Below the pieces are notes generated by a model. It was given only the letters and a program-made list of their open reading frames with translations, was not told the origin of the DNA and did no database searches. From NCBI GenBank assembly GCA_030280995.1, contig JASXTE010000002.1, forward strand, positions 18,413,183 to 18,477,182: 64,000 nt of DNA, in the 5' to 3' direction. The translations under genes were made by a program, and so were the position numbers. This DNA comes from Hemileia vastatrix. Its lineage: Eukaryota > Basidiomycota > Pucciniomycetes > Pucciniales > Zaghouaniaceae. Below, one piece after another: positions 63,801 through 64,000 of this stretch. Position 1 is the first letter of the stretch. Each line of letters opens with the position of its first letter.

Positions 63801-64000
63801 ATGGTCTTTGACCAATCCTTTTTCATTTGAATCATGAGTGAATGCCATAGAATAAGATTTTATCAATCTCAAAAAAAAAATTTCTTCAATTTTTGATAGT
63901 TGAGGACTGAAAGAGGCTTTTTGGATTTAATATTCCAATTCTACCACTTCAGAGGTGGTTCTTCCACCTTGAAGTTGTTCTTATTTAGAAGAAATGGAAT
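60840..64000 (-). pseudogene. Element C pol (RT, RNase H, integrase, chromodomain), decayed and cut by the window edge
   Basis: Reading down the minus strand: pre-RT and RT start (63872-63576; LKKKPYPASSSKRKDI, VRLCGD); the RT catalytic loop region at about 63,280 with a stop; thumb and RNase H (63099-62665; FLGMCRYYRQYI, FYTDASFTGLGASL, LECLAIVWALEKLH); the linker and LSRSPLPND end (62601-62218); integrase zinc finger (62064-61846; CEACQKYK, MDFFTGLP); a core with stops (about 61,840-61,500); the integrase tail (61441-61181; FKKGDKVLISTLHFNL); and a chromodomain-like end with stops (about 61,070-60,850). Several stops and frameshifts are present. It is a sister of element D and a cousin of B. 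Confidence 0.87.

Overview
This is AT-rich eukaryotic DNA, most likely from a basidiomycete fungus. The evidence is short GT-AG introns, a spliced MYST-family histone acetyltransferase gene, chromodomain Ty3/gypsy retrotransposons, Zn2Cys6-like cysteine clusters and Tet-like (2OG-Fe(II)) oxygenase ORFs of the kind expanded in basidiomycetes. Almost everything is mobile DNA nested inside mobile DNA. Only about 36.0-41.7 kb and a short stretch near 57 kb look like host sequence.

Layout. (1) 1-30135 is Ty3/gypsy element B (plus strand; its 5' LTR starts before the window). Inside B sit: gypsy element A (1979-15819; 4-5 bp target duplication ACGC(T)), inserted in B's gag; PIF/Harbinger-like copy PIF1 (18268-21745; TSD AAT), inserted in B's protease; and, in B's 3' LTR, a 200-bp MITE (25202-25401) and PIF2 (25423-28969), each with TSD ATT. 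Element A itself carries a 261-bp CACTA-type MITE in pol. (2) B lies inside element D (minus strand; 30136-36014 visible), a relative of B. (3) 36.0-41.5 kb is host DNA: a broken multi-exon gene of unknown function, an orphan exon, and the MYST acetyltransferase gene (39118-40339, minus). (4) 41756-56985 is a 15.2-kb composite of two PIF-like elements joined head to head at about 49058. Only the outer terminal repeats survive, and a 270-bp direct duplication of host DNA flanks it. It is further invaded by CACTA-type, Tc1/mariner-type and LTR-like insertions. (5) 57700-64000 is element C (minus strand), related to D, with a rearranged tandem LTR block and a decayed chromodomain pol.

Most interesting points. 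The PIF/Harbinger-like family appears to encode three proteins: a Myb/SANT-like accessory protein (arms at 48180-50460), a DDE_Tnp_4 transposase (best seen at 54025-56004) and, unusually, a Tet/JBP-like dioxygenase (open at 19718-20335). PIF1 and PIF2 are internally deleted derivatives. Element A carries two spliced, intact, antisense genes for Zn2Cys6-like proteins between integrase and 3' LTR, while its own pol is broken. A 20-bp motif family recurs through A, including a ten-copy array just upstream of one antisense gene. No autonomous transposase or retrotransposon pol is intact in the window.
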